Origin: Nitrospirillum viridazoti CBAmc
Lineage (GTDB): Bacteria > Pseudomonadota > Alphaproteobacteria > Azospirillales > Azospirillaceae
Direction of reading: 5' to 3'
DNA: 64,000 bases
Assembly: GCF_000730165.1 (NCBI RefSeq)
Contig: NZ_CP022112.1
Coordinates: forward strand, 1,404,001 to 1,468,000
This document shows, in pieces, positions 8,522 through 17,144 of the stretch. The stretch's first letter is position 1, and each line of letters starts with the position of its first letter. The notes beneath the pieces were generated by a model. It had not been told where the DNA came from. It did no database searches and saw only the letters and a program-made list of their open reading frames with translations. The translations under genes and the position numbers were made by a program.

Positions 8522-9733
8522 GTGGCTTCCAAAAGTCGGACGGCCGGCCCGGCGCAGGGGCTGGCGCTGCTGCTGCCCAGCACGATGTCGGTGATGGGTG
8601 TCGTCGTGCTAGCACCGGTGCTGCCGCAAATGCTGGCGCATTTCAAGGACATGCCCCAGGCCGATTACTGGGTGCCCATGATCCTGACGACACCGGCGCT
8701 GTGCGTGGCCCTGTTCTCCGCGCCCGCCGGTTGGCTGGCCGACCGCTTTGGCCGCCGCCGGCTGCTGATGCTGTCCATGCTGCTGTACGCCGTCTGTGGC
8801 GTCGCCCCGCTGGTCCTTGATGATTTCCGGGCCATCCTGGCCAGCCGCGTGGTGGTGGGGGTGACGGAGGCAGCCGTCATGACCCTGACCACCACCTTGA
8901 TCGGCGACTACTTCAGGGGGCACCAGCGGGAGAAATGGCTGGCGCTGCAGACCGCCGTCGCCTCCATCTCCGCCGTGGCGCTGTTCGTCATCGGCGGCGC
9001 GCTGGGCGCCATCAGCTGGCGGGCCCCTTTCGCCGTTTATGCCAGCAGCCTGCTGCTGCTGGCCGGCATCCGCTTCTTCACCTGGGAGCCGGAGGAGACC
9101 GAGGACGTCCTTCACCATCCCGAGGCGCACCGGACCGTGGCCCTGCCCTGGGCGCGCCTGGGCGGCATCTGCGCCATTACCGCCTTCGCCGCCGTGCTGT
9201 TCTATACCGTGCAGGTGGACCTGTCCCTGGCGCTCACCGGCCGGGGCGTCACCGACCCCGCCGCCATCGGCGGAATGACGGCGGCGGCCAGCCTGGCGGT
9301 GCCGGTGGGCACCATCGCCTTCCAACGCCTGTCCGGCCTGCCGGTGGCCATGCTGTTGCTGATGGCCTTCGCCCTCTGCGGCGCGGGCTTCAGCGGCATG
9401 GCGCTGGCGACCGGCCATGGATGGCTGCTGGCCTCCGTGGCGCTGGCCCAGTTCGGCTGCGGCCTCATCCTGCCCACCCTGCTGACCTGGGCCCTGCGCG
9501 GCCTGGCGTTCGAGATCCGCGGCCGGGCCACCGGCCTGTGGCAAGCGTCCTTCTTCGTTGGGCAGTTCCTGAGCGCCTTCGTGGTCACCACCCTGTCCCA
9601 TCGTTTCGGCGACATCTTCAGCGCTTTCCTGGGCCTGGCCATCGCCAGCGGCATCGCCGCCGCGCTGGCGCTGGGCGGTCTGGCGCTCATGGGCAACCGC
9701 GCCCAGGAGACAATCGCGCCCGGGGTGCGCTGA
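8522..9733 (+). CDS. MFS transporter
   Basis: 403 residues, GTG start at 8522 chosen because AGGGAGGG lies 8 nt upstream; an upstream in-frame extension to 8429 is Arg/Pro-rich and not family-like. Twelve hydrophobic segments are expected. The MFS signature between TM2 and TM3 is present (GWLADRFGRRRLLMLSMLLY, about residues 58-77). Cytoplasmic-membrane secondary transporter, substrate unknown. It ends 18 bp before the stop of the convergent oxidoreductase gene. Confidence 0.85.
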   Translation: MASKSRTAGPAQGLALLLPSTMSVMGVVVLAPVLPQMLAHFKDMPQADYWVPMILTTPALCVALFSAPAGWLADRFGRRRLLMLSMLLYAVCGVAPLVLDDFRAILASRVVVGVTEAAVMTLTTTLIGDYFRGHQREKWLALQTAVASISAVALFVIGGALGAISWRAPFAVYASSLLLLAGIRFFTWEPEETEDVLHHPEAHRTVALPWARLGGICAITAFAAVLFYTVQVDLSLALTGRGVTDPAAIGGMTAAASLAVPVGTIAFQRLSGLPVAMLLLMAFALCGAGFSGMALATGHGWLLASVALAQFGCGLILPTLLTWALRGLAFEIRGRATGLWQASFFVGQFLSAFVVTTLSHRFGDIFSAFLGLAIASGIAAALALGGLALMGNRAQETIAPGVR

Positions 9734-9751
9734 CGGTCCGGTCTTCCTTAC

Positions 9752-10870
9752 TCATGCGTCCAGCAGGTCAGCCACCGCCTCACCGATGGCCAGCGAGGAG
9801 GTCAGCCCCGGGCTTTCGATGCCGAACAGGGCCACCAGGCCCGGCAGGCCGTGGGCCGGCTGCCCGTCCAGGCGGAAGTCGGGCTGCGCCTCGCCGGGCC
9901 CATGGATCTTGGGCCGCACGCCGGCGTAATCCGGCACCAGGGCGCCGTCGGGCAGGCCCGGCCAGAACCGGCGGATGTAGCGGTAGAAGCCGTCGGCACG
10001 GCCGGGATCCACGCGATAGTCCGGCGCCTCGACATATTCCAGGTCGGGGCCGAAGCGCGCCTGCCCGCCCAGGTCGCGGCGATAGTGCACGCCCAAGGCG
10101 CCGGGAATGGGGGGTGGATAGACCAAGCGCTTGAACGGCGCCCGGCCATTGAGGGCGAAGTAGCTACCCTTGCCGTAGTGCGCCCGGGGGATCAGGTCGG
10201 CCGGGAAGCCCTCGATACGGGCCGCCACATCCTGGGCCGACAGGCCCGGCGCGGTCACCAGCAGACGGGTGGTGACGGTGGTGGGATCGCGCCCGCCGGT
10301 GCGCACGGCATAGCCGCCGCCCCCCAGGGGGGTGGCACCCAGCACCGGCGTGCCGGTGACCACGGCGCCATCCCGCCCCTCGATCTCTCCCCGCAGCGCC
10401 ACCATGTAGCCATGGCTGTCGAAGATGCCGCTCTCGGGCGAGATCAGGGCGGCCACGGCGCGCAGGTCCGGCTCCAGCGCGTGCACCTCGGCCGCGCTCA
10501 ACCAGCGCATGCCTTCCACGTCGTTGATCCGGGCCTGGTTCAGGATGCCCTCCAGCCGGGGCACCTCCGCCTCTTCCGTCGCCACCACCAGCTTGCCACA
10601 CTTGTCGTAGGTGACGCCGTGGGCATCCAGGAAGGGGTACAGCATCCGCCGCCCGGCAACGCAGAACCGCGCCCGCAGGGATCCGGTGGGATAGTAGAGG
10701 CCGCCGTGCGCCACCTCGGAATTACGGGAGGACACGCCTTGGCCGATGGCGTCCTCCGCCTCCAGCACCGCGACGGTCAGGCCGCGCAGGGCCAGGGCGC
10801 GGCCGCAGGCCAAACCCACGGCCCCCGCCCCCACAATGATCGCGTCGAAATCCGTATCCGCGCCGGCCAT
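9752..10870 (-). CDS. FAD-dependent oxidoreductase, L-2-hydroxyglutarate oxidase/dehydrogenase-like
   Basis: 372 residues with an N-terminal dinucleotide-binding fold (AIIVGAGAVGLACGRALALRG, about residues 10-30) of the DAO superfamily. The NSEVAHGGLYYPTGSLRA segment (about 50-67) is characteristic of the L-2-hydroxyglutarate dehydrogenase (LhgO/L2HGDH) branch, as is the C-terminal GIESPGLTSSLAIGEAVADLL. It would oxidise L-2-hydroxyglutarate to 2-oxoglutarate; the exact substrate is inferred. ATG 10870 has a GGAGCAAGG ribosome site. It is divergent from the unknown gene at 11122, with an AT-richer promoter zone around 10935-10975. Confidence 0.85.
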   Translation of the reverse strand: MAGADTDFDAIIVGAGAVGLACGRALALRGLTVAVLEAEDAIGQGVSSRNSEVAHGGLYYPTGSLRARFCVAGRRMLYPFLDAHGVTYDKCGKLVVATEEAEVPRLEGILNQARINDVEGMRWLSAAEVHALEPDLRAVAALISPESGIFDSHGYMVALRGEIEGRDGAVVTGTPVLGATPLGGGGYAVRTGGRDPTTVTTRLLVTAPGLSAQDVAARIEGFPADLIPRAHYGKGSYFALNGRAPFKRLVYPPPIPGALGVHYRRDLGGQARFGPDLEYVEAPDYRVDPGRADGFYRYIRRFWPGLPDGALVPDYAGVRPKIHGPGEAQPDFRLDGQPAHGLPGLVALFGIESPGLTSSLAIGEAVADLLDA

Positions 10871-11121
10871 GCCTTGCTCCCGTCCTATCCGCGGTCAAAT
10901 CTGCCCGGACGGTGCCGCGTCGCGCAATGCCGCAGGCATAAACACTATTTCAAACCTTTAAGATAATTGTCGGCCAAGGGACGGGGGCGTATTACCTTGG
11001 GGATGTTCGTTTACCTGCCGGAAATATCCGCAGGCCATAATGGATGCCGTTGGCGCATGGGCTATGGGGTTGGAAGCATGGGGTTGAGCACGGCTTGCCA
11101 CGGCGGTCTTCGGGGCAGGGC

Positions 11122-12705
11122 ATGACACCGGCGGAAGAGGATCGTGCCCGCACGCTGACCGACTTGGTGGACCGACTGTCCCCCGAGGCCGCGCGCAAAC
11201 TGTTCGAAGAGGTCGACTCCAGCCCGGACCAAAGCCGGACCATGGTGCGCCGCGCCCTGATCCACAAGCTGAACGCCCAGCGCCAGGCCCACGCCCGGCG
11301 CCAGTTCACCCAGCTGTTCGAACCTTTCCTGACCAGCGACCCCTGGCTGCTTCGCGAAGAGTTCCACTGTCCCGGCAGCATCCACCCGCTGGACGTGGGC
11401 GGCCTGTGGTCCGCCCTGGCCGCCAAGCCGCTGGCGCCGCTGAGCCGCTCGGTGGATGAGATCCTGTCGGCCCTGGCCCAGGAACAGCCGCTGTTCGTGG
11501 TGCTGCGCACGCCCAAGGCCCTGGCCCTGCGCGAGGAATTGCGCGTGGCCGCCGCCGCGCGGCTGTCACAGACCCTGCAGGACAAGGCCGCCACCAAGGA
11601 TTTGCTGGAGGCGATGAACGCCTGGCGCCGGACGGAGGCGACGCGCAAGAACCTTGGGGTGGTGCCCCGCCCGCTGGTGCTGGCCGACCTGTCGCTGCTG
11701 TACATGCTGCTGGAGAACGGCGGTCCCTATTCCCGCCTGGTCATGGGCCTGAACGGCAATGACGACAATGGCGGGGCCGACGGGGCGGCGGCCGTGCTGT
11801 CCTTCCAGGCGCCGGGGGTGCCCGCGCCCCAGGCCAGCCAGCTGACCCTGCTGATGCCCCTGGTGCTGCTGAACCGTCACCGCGCCTACCGGCAGATGAG
11901 CGGCTATCTGGTGCAGGGCCCCCCCGACTGGCAGCCGGTGCTGCTGTCGGCCCTGGTGCGCCATCTGGCCCGCACCTGCCAGGTCCTGGCTGACGAACTG
12001 GGCGCCCTGGCCGGCGCCGGCGAGGTGGCCCGCCGTCCCCTGGTCGTCGCCTCAGAACGGCGCGAGTTGCTGGAGCGGGAGCTGGTCTACCTGGACGACC
12101 TGTTGACCCTGTTCGACGAATTCGACCTGCTGCGCGATGGCCGTGAGGCCAGCCTGGCCCACAGCACCCTGGACACCATGATCAAGAAGGTGGAAGGCGC
12201 GCTGTACCCCTACCTGTCCACGCGCGTGTCGGTCACGGCCCATGCCAAAGGCCGGATGGCGCTGGACCATGCCGCGCTGGCCTGGGCGCTGGGCTACACC
12301 ATGCGCTGGCGCAACACCCTGACGCGCAGCCTGCACTGGGGCACCCGCTACAGCGACTTCCGCGAGCGGCTGGTGGAGGATCTGACGGACGCCTACCGCG
12401 CCGCCTTCTCCCGCACCGAGGCGGGCGACAGCCGCGAGCGGCTGGGCCAGGCCGTGCGCGCGGCGGAGCTGTCGCAGGCCGTCGGCGCCGATTTGCGCGA
12501 AAGCATGACCCTGCTGGACCAGGGGCTGGTGCAGACGGCAACCGACCGCCTGCGCGACGCCACGCCCATGACCGGCGCCGAGATGGCCCTGATCACCACC
12601 CTACTGGTCAAGGCGCAGAACGAGCTGCGCCGGACCAAGCACTGGCGCGATGCCAACCTGGTGAACTTCGTCACCCTGGCCGAGGGGCGCGGGCTGAAAG
12701 GTTGA
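11122..12705 (+). CDS. Unrecognised 527-residue soluble protein
   Basis: Good codon bias over its whole length. ATG 11122 is preceded by GGGG about 6 nt away; an earlier in-frame ATG at 11044 is possible. The product is predicted mostly alpha-helical, leucine/alanine/arginine-rich, without signal peptide or membrane segments. It begins with an acidic helical section (LTDLVDRLSPEAARKLFEEVD). Later parts read like helical repeats without a motif I can name. It ends 3 bp from the stop of the convergent MsrQ-like gene. I do not recognise the family and assign no function. Confidence 0.75.
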   Translation: MTPAEEDRARTLTDLVDRLSPEAARKLFEEVDSSPDQSRTMVRRALIHKLNAQRQAHARRQFTQLFEPFLTSDPWLLREEFHCPGSIHPLDVGGLWSALAAKPLAPLSRSVDEILSALAQEQPLFVVLRTPKALALREELRVAAAARLSQTLQDKAATKDLLEAMNAWRRTEATRKNLGVVPRPLVLADLSLLYMLLENGGPYSRLVMGLNGNDDNGGADGAAAVLSFQAPGVPAPQASQLTLLMPLVLLNRHRAYRQMSGYLVQGPPDWQPVLLSALVRHLARTCQVLADELGALAGAGEVARRPLVVASERRELLERELVYLDDLLTLFDEFDLLRDGREASLAHSTLDTMIKKVEGALYPYLSTRVSVTAHAKGRMALDHAALAWALGYTMRWRNTLTRSLHWGTRYSDFRERLVEDLTDAYRAAFSRTEAGDSRERLGQAVRAAELSQAVGADLRESMTLLDQGLVQTATDRLRDATPMTGAEMALITTLLVKAQNELRRTKHWRDANLVNFVTLAEGRGLKG

Positions 12706-12708
12706 CGC

Positions 12709-13569
12709 CTACGCCCGCGCCAGCCGCCGCGCGCGCTGCTTCAGATCGCCCACCATGGACGCCAGGGTCAGGCCCAGGCCGCCGGCCAGGACGTACCAGG
12801 CGGGGCGGATGCCGGCGTCCCAATCGAAGCTGAGGTTGGCTTCCAGCACCAGATCCGGGGGCAGATGACGCACGGCCCAGAAGCCCAACGCCTCCGCCCC
12901 CGCCGTGCCGAGGGCCGTCAGGACGCTTAGCCCCAGCAGCACGGGTACCGAGCGCGCCCGACCATCCGGCAGCACGCGGTTCAGCAGGCGGTAGGCCAGC
13001 AGCCAGGCCAGCCAGCCGGCCATCAGGGTGGGCACCGTCACGTCGGCCTTTTCCTGCAGGAAATAATGGACCAGGCCCAGGATGGCGATGGGATAGACCA
13101 GGGCGTGCAACCGGCGCCAGCGCGGCCCCCCCAGCCGCTTGATCATCCCATCGGTGGAGGTGACGCCCAGCGCCACCAAGCCCAGCAGCGCCACGAAGCC
13201 GATGGTGAGGTAGACGCGGCGCGCGATCTCGGACGCGATGTGCAAAAGGTCCAGCGACTGGTCGGCGGCGTAGCCGCCCAGGTGGACCACGGCGTAGAGG
13301 CAGGCGGCCACGCCGATGCGCCGCCGCACGGTCATCAGCGCCGGCCAGCGGGCGATGCGCGCCAGCGGGGTCACCAGCAGCGACAGTAGCAGGAAGCGGA
13401 AGGTCCACACGCCCACCTCATGGATGAAGGCGTTGTAGGGCCGGGGGCCCAGCTGCCCCATGATGGCGTCATAGGCGACGAGGGCCATGGGCAGGCAGAG
13501 ACCCGCCAGCACCAGGGTCATCAGCCAGGAATAGCGGCCGGCCCTGTCCTGCCACAGGCGCCAGTTCAT
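12709..13569 (-). CDS. MsrQ/YedZ-like haem-binding membrane protein, long form
   Basis: 286 residues. Residues 50-200 match the ferric-reductase-like core of MsrQ (YedZ): an Arg pair (RRRIGVAACLYAVVHLGGY) with the His of the haem site, GMIKRLGGPRWRRLHALVYPIAILGLVHYF, and hydrophobic segments around them. MsrQ passes electrons from quinones to periplasmic MsrP for repair of methionine sulfoxide. Here no msrP gene is adjacent, and the protein carries about 80 extra C-terminal residues with two or three more membrane segments than the roughly 200-residue standard. It may serve another partner. ATG 13569 has a GGGAG site. Confidence 0.75.
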   Translation of the reverse strand: MNWRLWQDRAGRYSWLMTLVLAGLCLPMALVAYDAIMGQLGPRPYNAFIHEVGVWTFRFLLLSLLVTPLARIARWPALMTVRRRIGVAACLYAVVHLGGYAADQSLDLLHIASEIARRVYLTIGFVALLGLVALGVTSTDGMIKRLGGPRWRRLHALVYPIAILGLVHYFLQEKADVTVPTLMAGWLAWLLAYRLLNRVLPDGRARSVPVLLGLSVLTALGTAGAEALGFWAVRHLPPDLVLEANLSFDWDAGIRPAWYVLAGGLGLTLASMVGDLKQRARRLARA

Positions 13570-13593
13570 GCCCAGCTCCCGGGGAAGCCGCTG

Positions 13594-13608
13594 CAGTATG
13601 CAATACTG
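13594..13608. promoter_or_regulatory. CAGTAT-gca-ATACTG dyad in divergent promoter region
   Basis: Perfect 6-bp inverted repeat with a 3-bp centre, 25 bp upstream of the MsrQ-like start and about 205 bp upstream of the secreted-protein gene at 13814. Symmetry and location suit an operator. Regulator unknown. Confidence 0.4.
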
Positions 13609-13813
13609 TTTGCAAAACTGACAGCAAAAGCGTCGGACATCTCTGTTGCATAACGCATTATCTTCGCCTTTTCAGAGGGATGGAGCCGACGCGCCACCCT
13701 CAGTTAATTCCTTATTTACCGTACCGCGCGCGGCTATCCGCCGCATCTGGCCCGGTCCTTGCTTTAACCAGTCCCCAAAAGGGCTGCAAGCCCATCGGAA
13801 CCGAGGACCTTTC

Positions 13814-14275
13814 ATGACCCGCCTGTTGACAGCCCTGATCCTGGGCTGCTTGGCATGGGCCGCCGCCATCGCGCCGGCCCGCGCCGCCACCGCCAGGAAC
13901 ACCATCGGCCTGAAGGCCGCCGTCGTCACCGCCTGCACCGTGGATGTCACCGACCTGGGCGTCGCCCTGGATGTGGTGGGCGGGGAGACCAAGCGCCAGG
14001 TAGGCAGCGTGGTTGAAAACTGCAACGATGCCAAGGGCTACACCATCACGGTCAACTCCGCCAACAATGGCAAGCTGCAGTCGGGAAAGAACACGGTCAC
14101 CTTCACCACCCTCTATGACGGCACCAGCGGCAACGGCAGCGGCAGCGTCTCGGTCACCCGGTCCAAGGCCACCTTCGCCAAGACGGCCGCCCTGGCCGTG
14201 ACCATCGCCGGCAACGCCAAGACCATCGCCGGCCACTACACCGACACCCTGACGGTGACCATCAAGGCGAAGTAA
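13814..14275 (+). CDS. Secreted spore-coat-U-like (SCPU/CsuA-type) protein
   Basis: 153 residues with a clear Sec signal peptide (about residues 1-25, cleavage after ARA). The mature part is a small Thr/Ser/Gly-rich beta-sandwich with two cysteines (ACTVDVTD and VENCNDAKGY) likely to form a disulfide, ending AGHYTDTLTVTIKAK. This is the C-terminal strand pattern of the spore coat U / Csu pilin family. No chaperone or usher genes are next to it, so a pilus role is not supported here. ATG 13814 has GAGGA 7 nt upstream. It lies directly upstream of the CreBC-like operon on the same strand. Confidence 0.65.
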   Translation: MTRLLTALILGCLAWAAAIAPARAATARNTIGLKAAVVTACTVDVTDLGVALDVVGGETKRQVGSVVENCNDAKGYTITVNSANNGKLQSGKNTVTFTTLYDGTSGNGSGSVSVTRSKATFAKTAALAVTIAGNAKTIAGHYTDTLTVTIKAK

Positions 14276-14297
14276 GGCGGCGGGCCCTGACCGCCCG

Positions 14298-14319
14298 TCT
14301 GCACAAAATCTGCACAAAA
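14298..14319 (+). promoter_or_regulatory. 11-bp tandem direct repeat resembling a CreB tag
   Basis: TCTGCACAAAA occurs twice head to tail (14298-14308, 14309-14319). The core reads TGCAC-N6-TGCAC, the same layout as the E. coli CreB binding site TTCAC-N6-TTCAC with one change per half. A third TGCAC lies at 14355, exactly 44 bp (four periods) after the second. OmpR-family regulators bind direct repeats of this 11-bp period. The repeat lies 63 bp upstream of the first gene of the response-regulator operon, so autoregulation is likely. Confidence 0.55.
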
Positions 14320-14381
14320 GACGCTGAATATCTGCTGACCGGCGCCCGCAGGGCTGCACGGTCGCGTCGCATAACGGCGGC

Positions 14382-14543
14382 ATGACATCCGCCGGAACCC
14401 CACCCCTGACTCCCACGCCTGTCCCCCTGCCGCCGTGCGTCCTGCGCGACGGATGGTGGCTGGCGGCGAACCCGCGCCCGGGTTCCTGGGGCCCGACGGC
14501 CGTCATCCTGCCCTTCAAGACCAGGAAGACCCCGGCCCCATGA
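14382..14543 (+). CDS. Small gene (53 aa), first of four 4-bp-overlapping genes
   Basis: Open frame of 53 codons whose ATGA end overlaps the start of the next small gene. The product is Pro/Thr-rich at the N-terminus (PLTPTPVPLPPC) and then contains LRDGWWLAANPRPGSWGP. It has no recognised domain, signal or membrane segment. The case for its being real is the unbroken series of 4-bp overlaps down to the kinase gene and its position just after the repeat at 14298-14319. No clear ribosome site was seen. No function is assigned. Confidence 0.45.
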   Translation: MTSAGTPPLTPTPVPLPPCVLRDGWWLAANPRPGSWGPTAVILPFKTRKTPAP

Positions 14544-14782
14544 CCGACACCATCCCCGTCACGACCGCCGGTGCTGCGCCTGGCGGCGACGCCCCCGGCT
14601 TGCCTGTCGCCGGCTTGGCGACGCTGGCGAGCCATTTGTTTCATGACGCGCCGCTGGGCATTGCCCCGCCGGTCTTCCTGACCCGCCACGCCGATTGGCG
14701 CAGCTGGACCGTACGCGATCAGGGCTTGCGGGACTATCTGGCCGCCCATCCAGATGGTATCGATCAGACGAGCCAACCATGA
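14540..14782 (+). CDS. Small gene (80 aa) translationally coupled to response regulator
   Basis: ATG 14540 lies inside the stop of the preceding 53-codon gene (ATGA), and its own stop overlaps the response-regulator start (ATGA, 14779-14782). The N-terminal 25 residues are Ala/Gly/Pro/Thr-rich; the C-terminal half (SHLFHDAPLGIAPPVFLTRH, then DWRSWTVRDQGLRDYLAAHP) looks folded. No known family recognised. Because both ends overlap neighbours by 4 bp it is probably translated with the two-component system and could modulate it. That role is inference only. Confidence 0.55.
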   Translation: MTDTIPVTTAGAAPGGDAPGLPVAGLATLASHLFHDAPLGIAPPVFLTRHADWRSWTVRDQGLRDYLAAHPDGIDQTSQP

Positions 14783-15519
14783 TGGGCATCATGCACCGCA
14801 TCCTTGTCGTCGATGACGATCCCCACATCCGTGACGTCCTATGCTTCGCCCTGGAGAAGGCGGGCATGGCGGCGGAGTGGGCGGGCAACGGCGTGGACGC
14901 CCTGGACTTGGCCACCCGCAACCCGCCCAGCCTGGTGGTGCTGGACGTGGGCATGCCGGAGATGGACGGGCTGGAGGTCTGCCGCCGCCTGCGGCGCGCC
15001 TCCGACGTGCCCATCCTGTTCCTGTCCGCCCGGGATGAGGAGATCGACCGCGTGCTGGGGCTGGAGATGGGCGGCGACGATTACGTCACCAAGCCGTTCA
15101 GCCCGCGTGAACTGGTGGCCCGCGTCAATGTCATCCTGCGTCGCGCCCGGGGCGCGACCGTGGTGGCAACGCCGCAGGAGGACGCCCCGCCCCTGACGCC
15201 CTGCCCCATAGTCAGGGGCGCCCTGATGCTGGACAGCGCCGGCCACCGGGCCACTATGGCCGGCCGTGAGCTCGGCCTGACGGCCCGCGAATTCATGATC
15301 GTGAAGACCCTGGCCGGCCGGCCGGCGGTGGTGTTCAGCCGCAACCAGCTGATGGACGCGGCCTATCCCGACAACATCCACGTCTCCGACCGCACCATCG
15401 ACAGCCATGTGCGCAACATCCGCGCCAAGTTCCAGGCGGCGGGCTGCGAGGACGCGGTGGAGACGGTGCACGGGGTGGGCTTCCGCCTGGGCCCCTGCAC
15501 CACGGGCACGGCGCCGTGA
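14779..15519 (+). CDS. OmpR-family response regulator, CreB-like
   Basis: 246 residues from ATG 14779, which overlaps the upstream small gene; ATG codons at 14782 and 14791 are alternatives. Receiver domain residues 6-120 with acidic pocket DDD at 12-14, phospho-acceptor Asp56 (VVLDVGMPEMDG) and the conserved Lys in GDDYVTKPFSPREL. A C-terminal winged helix (about 150-240) has YPDNIHVSDRTIDSHVRNIRAKF. The stretch ILFLSARDEEIDRVLGLEMG is close to E. coli CreB. It overlaps the kinase gene by GTGA. It probably binds the direct repeat at 14298-14319. Confidence 0.9.
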   Translation: MMGIMHRILVVDDDPHIRDVLCFALEKAGMAAEWAGNGVDALDLATRNPPSLVVLDVGMPEMDGLEVCRRLRRASDVPILFLSARDEEIDRVLGLEMGGDDYVTKPFSPRELVARVNVILRRARGATVVATPQEDAPPLTPCPIVRGALMLDSAGHRATMAGRELGLTAREFMIVKTLAGRPAVVFSRNQLMDAAYPDNIHVSDRTIDSHVRNIRAKFQAAGCEDAVETVHGVGFRLGPCTTGTAP

Positions 15520-17114
15520 CACCCCTGCGCGTCCGCGCCAAATGGCGCCCATCGCTGGGCATGATCGTGGTGGCGGTGCTGCTGGCGGTCGCGGCATTGC
15601 CCCTGGCCGGCCTGTTCTTCTTCCGCCTTTATGAGAACCAGCTGGTCCGTCAGACGGAGGCGGAGCTGATCGCCCAGGCCAGCGTGCTGGCCGCCGCCTA
15701 CGCCGACGCGGTGGAGCGGCTGGACCCACCGCCGGCCCTGTCGCCCACCCCCCTCACATCCCTGACACCAGAGGAGCGCTTCCACCCCATCGAGCCGGCG
15801 CTGGACCTGACCAGTGATGATGTGCTGGGCGCCCGGCCGGCGGCCGTGCCGGCCACCGCCGCCGTGGACCCGGCCCTGCAGGCCATCGGCGCCCAAATCT
15901 ACGCCATCGCCTGGCGGGCGCAGGACCAGACGTTGGCCGGCGTGCGCGTGCTGGATTTCAACGGCACCATCCTGGCCGGGGCGGAGGAGGTAGGCCTGTC
16001 CCTGGCCGGCGTGCCGGAGGTGGCGGGCGCCCTGGCCGGCCAATACCACGCGGCCCTGCGCGTCCGCCGGTCGCAGCATGAACCGCCGCCGCTCTATTCC
16101 ATCAGCCGGGGGACGGGGGTGCGGGTGTTCGTGGCCCTGCCCGTCATCGCCCATACCCAAGACGGCGACCGGGTGGCCGGCGTCATCTACGCCTCGCGCA
16201 CACCCAACAACATCTTCCGCCACCTGTATGGAGAACGGCGCAAGGTGGCCCTGGCCGGCGGCTGCATTCTGGCCGTCATCCTGATCATCGCCTTCGTTTT
16301 TTCCCGCACCATCACCCGCCCCATCCACCAACTGGTGCGCCAGACGCGGGAACTGGGCACCCGCGGCCTGGATGAGGGGCCGGCCGACGCGCCACACTAC
16401 GGCACCCGGGAAATCGCCCTGCTGTCGCAAAGCTTCCACGACATGGCGCAGCGCCTGTCCGACCGATCGCGCTACATCACCACCTTCGCCGCCCATGTCA
16501 GCCACGAGCTGAAGTCGCCCCTGACTGGCATCCAGGGAGCGGCGGAGCTGCTGCACGACGATTTGGAGGGGGAAGAGGCCATGGATGCCAGCCAGCGCCG
16601 GCGCTTCCTGGGCAACATCCTGGCCGACACCCGCCGCCTGACGGCCCTGGTGCAGCGGCTGCGCGACCTGGCCCAGGCGGACAACCCGGTGCGCGGTGGT
16701 CGCACCAGCCTGGCCGCCGTCTGGCCCGAGTTGGCGGCCCAGTTCCCCCGCCTGGCGCTGACCGTCAGCGGTGAGGACGCCGCCGTCGCCATGTCGGCGG
16801 AGAACGTGATGATCCTGTTCGGCCACCTGGCGGACAACGCCGGCCGCCACGGCGCTACCGCGCTGGACATCGCCGTGGCCTTCCGCGACTGGGCGGTGGT
16901 GGTCACCGTGGCCGACAACGGCCACGGCATCTCCCCCGCCAACCGCGACCGGGTGTTCGACGCCTTCTTCACCACCCGGCGGGACAGCGGCGGCACCGGC
17001 ATGGGCCTGCACATCGTGCAGTCGCTGCTGCGCTCGCACGGTGGCGACATCCGCCTGGGCGATGCGCCGGAAAGTGGCGGGGCGGTGTTTGAGGTGACCC
17101 TGCCCCGGGCCTGA
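15516..17114 (+). CDS. Membrane sensor histidine kinase, CreC-like
   Basis: 532 residues, GTG start overlapping the regulator stop. TM1 about residues 16-38, a periplasmic sensor of about 210 residues with a Cache-like end (VRVFVALPVIAHT, then DRVAGVIYASRTPNN), TM2 about 248-268, HAMP about 270-320. The H-box SHELKSPLTGIQGAAELL has phospho-accepting His330. The ATPase domain follows with N-box LADNAGRHG, G1 VADNGHGIS and G2 GTGMGLHIV. It autophosphorylates and passes phosphate to Asp56 of the preceding regulator. The ligand is unknown. E. coli CreC is similar in the H-box region; the sensor domain is much longer here. Confidence 0.9.
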   Translation: MTPLRVRAKWRPSLGMIVVAVLLAVAALPLAGLFFFRLYENQLVRQTEAELIAQASVLAAAYADAVERLDPPPALSPTPLTSLTPEERFHPIEPALDLTSDDVLGARPAAVPATAAVDPALQAIGAQIYAIAWRAQDQTLAGVRVLDFNGTILAGAEEVGLSLAGVPEVAGALAGQYHAALRVRRSQHEPPPLYSISRGTGVRVFVALPVIAHTQDGDRVAGVIYASRTPNNIFRHLYGERRKVALAGGCILAVILIIAFVFSRTITRPIHQLVRQTRELGTRGLDEGPADAPHYGTREIALLSQSFHDMAQRLSDRSRYITTFAAHVSHELKSPLTGIQGAAELLHDDLEGEEAMDASQRRRFLGNILADTRRLTALVQRLRDLAQADNPVRGGRTSLAAVWPELAAQFPRLALTVSGEDAAVAMSAENVMILFGHLADNAGRHGATALDIAVAFRDWAVVVTVADNGHGISPANRDRVFDAFFTTRRDSGGTGMGLHIVQSLLRSHGGDIRLGDAPESGGAVFEVTLPRA

Positions 17115-17144
17115 CACCGGGCGCGTCCGCCAGACGCCCGCACG

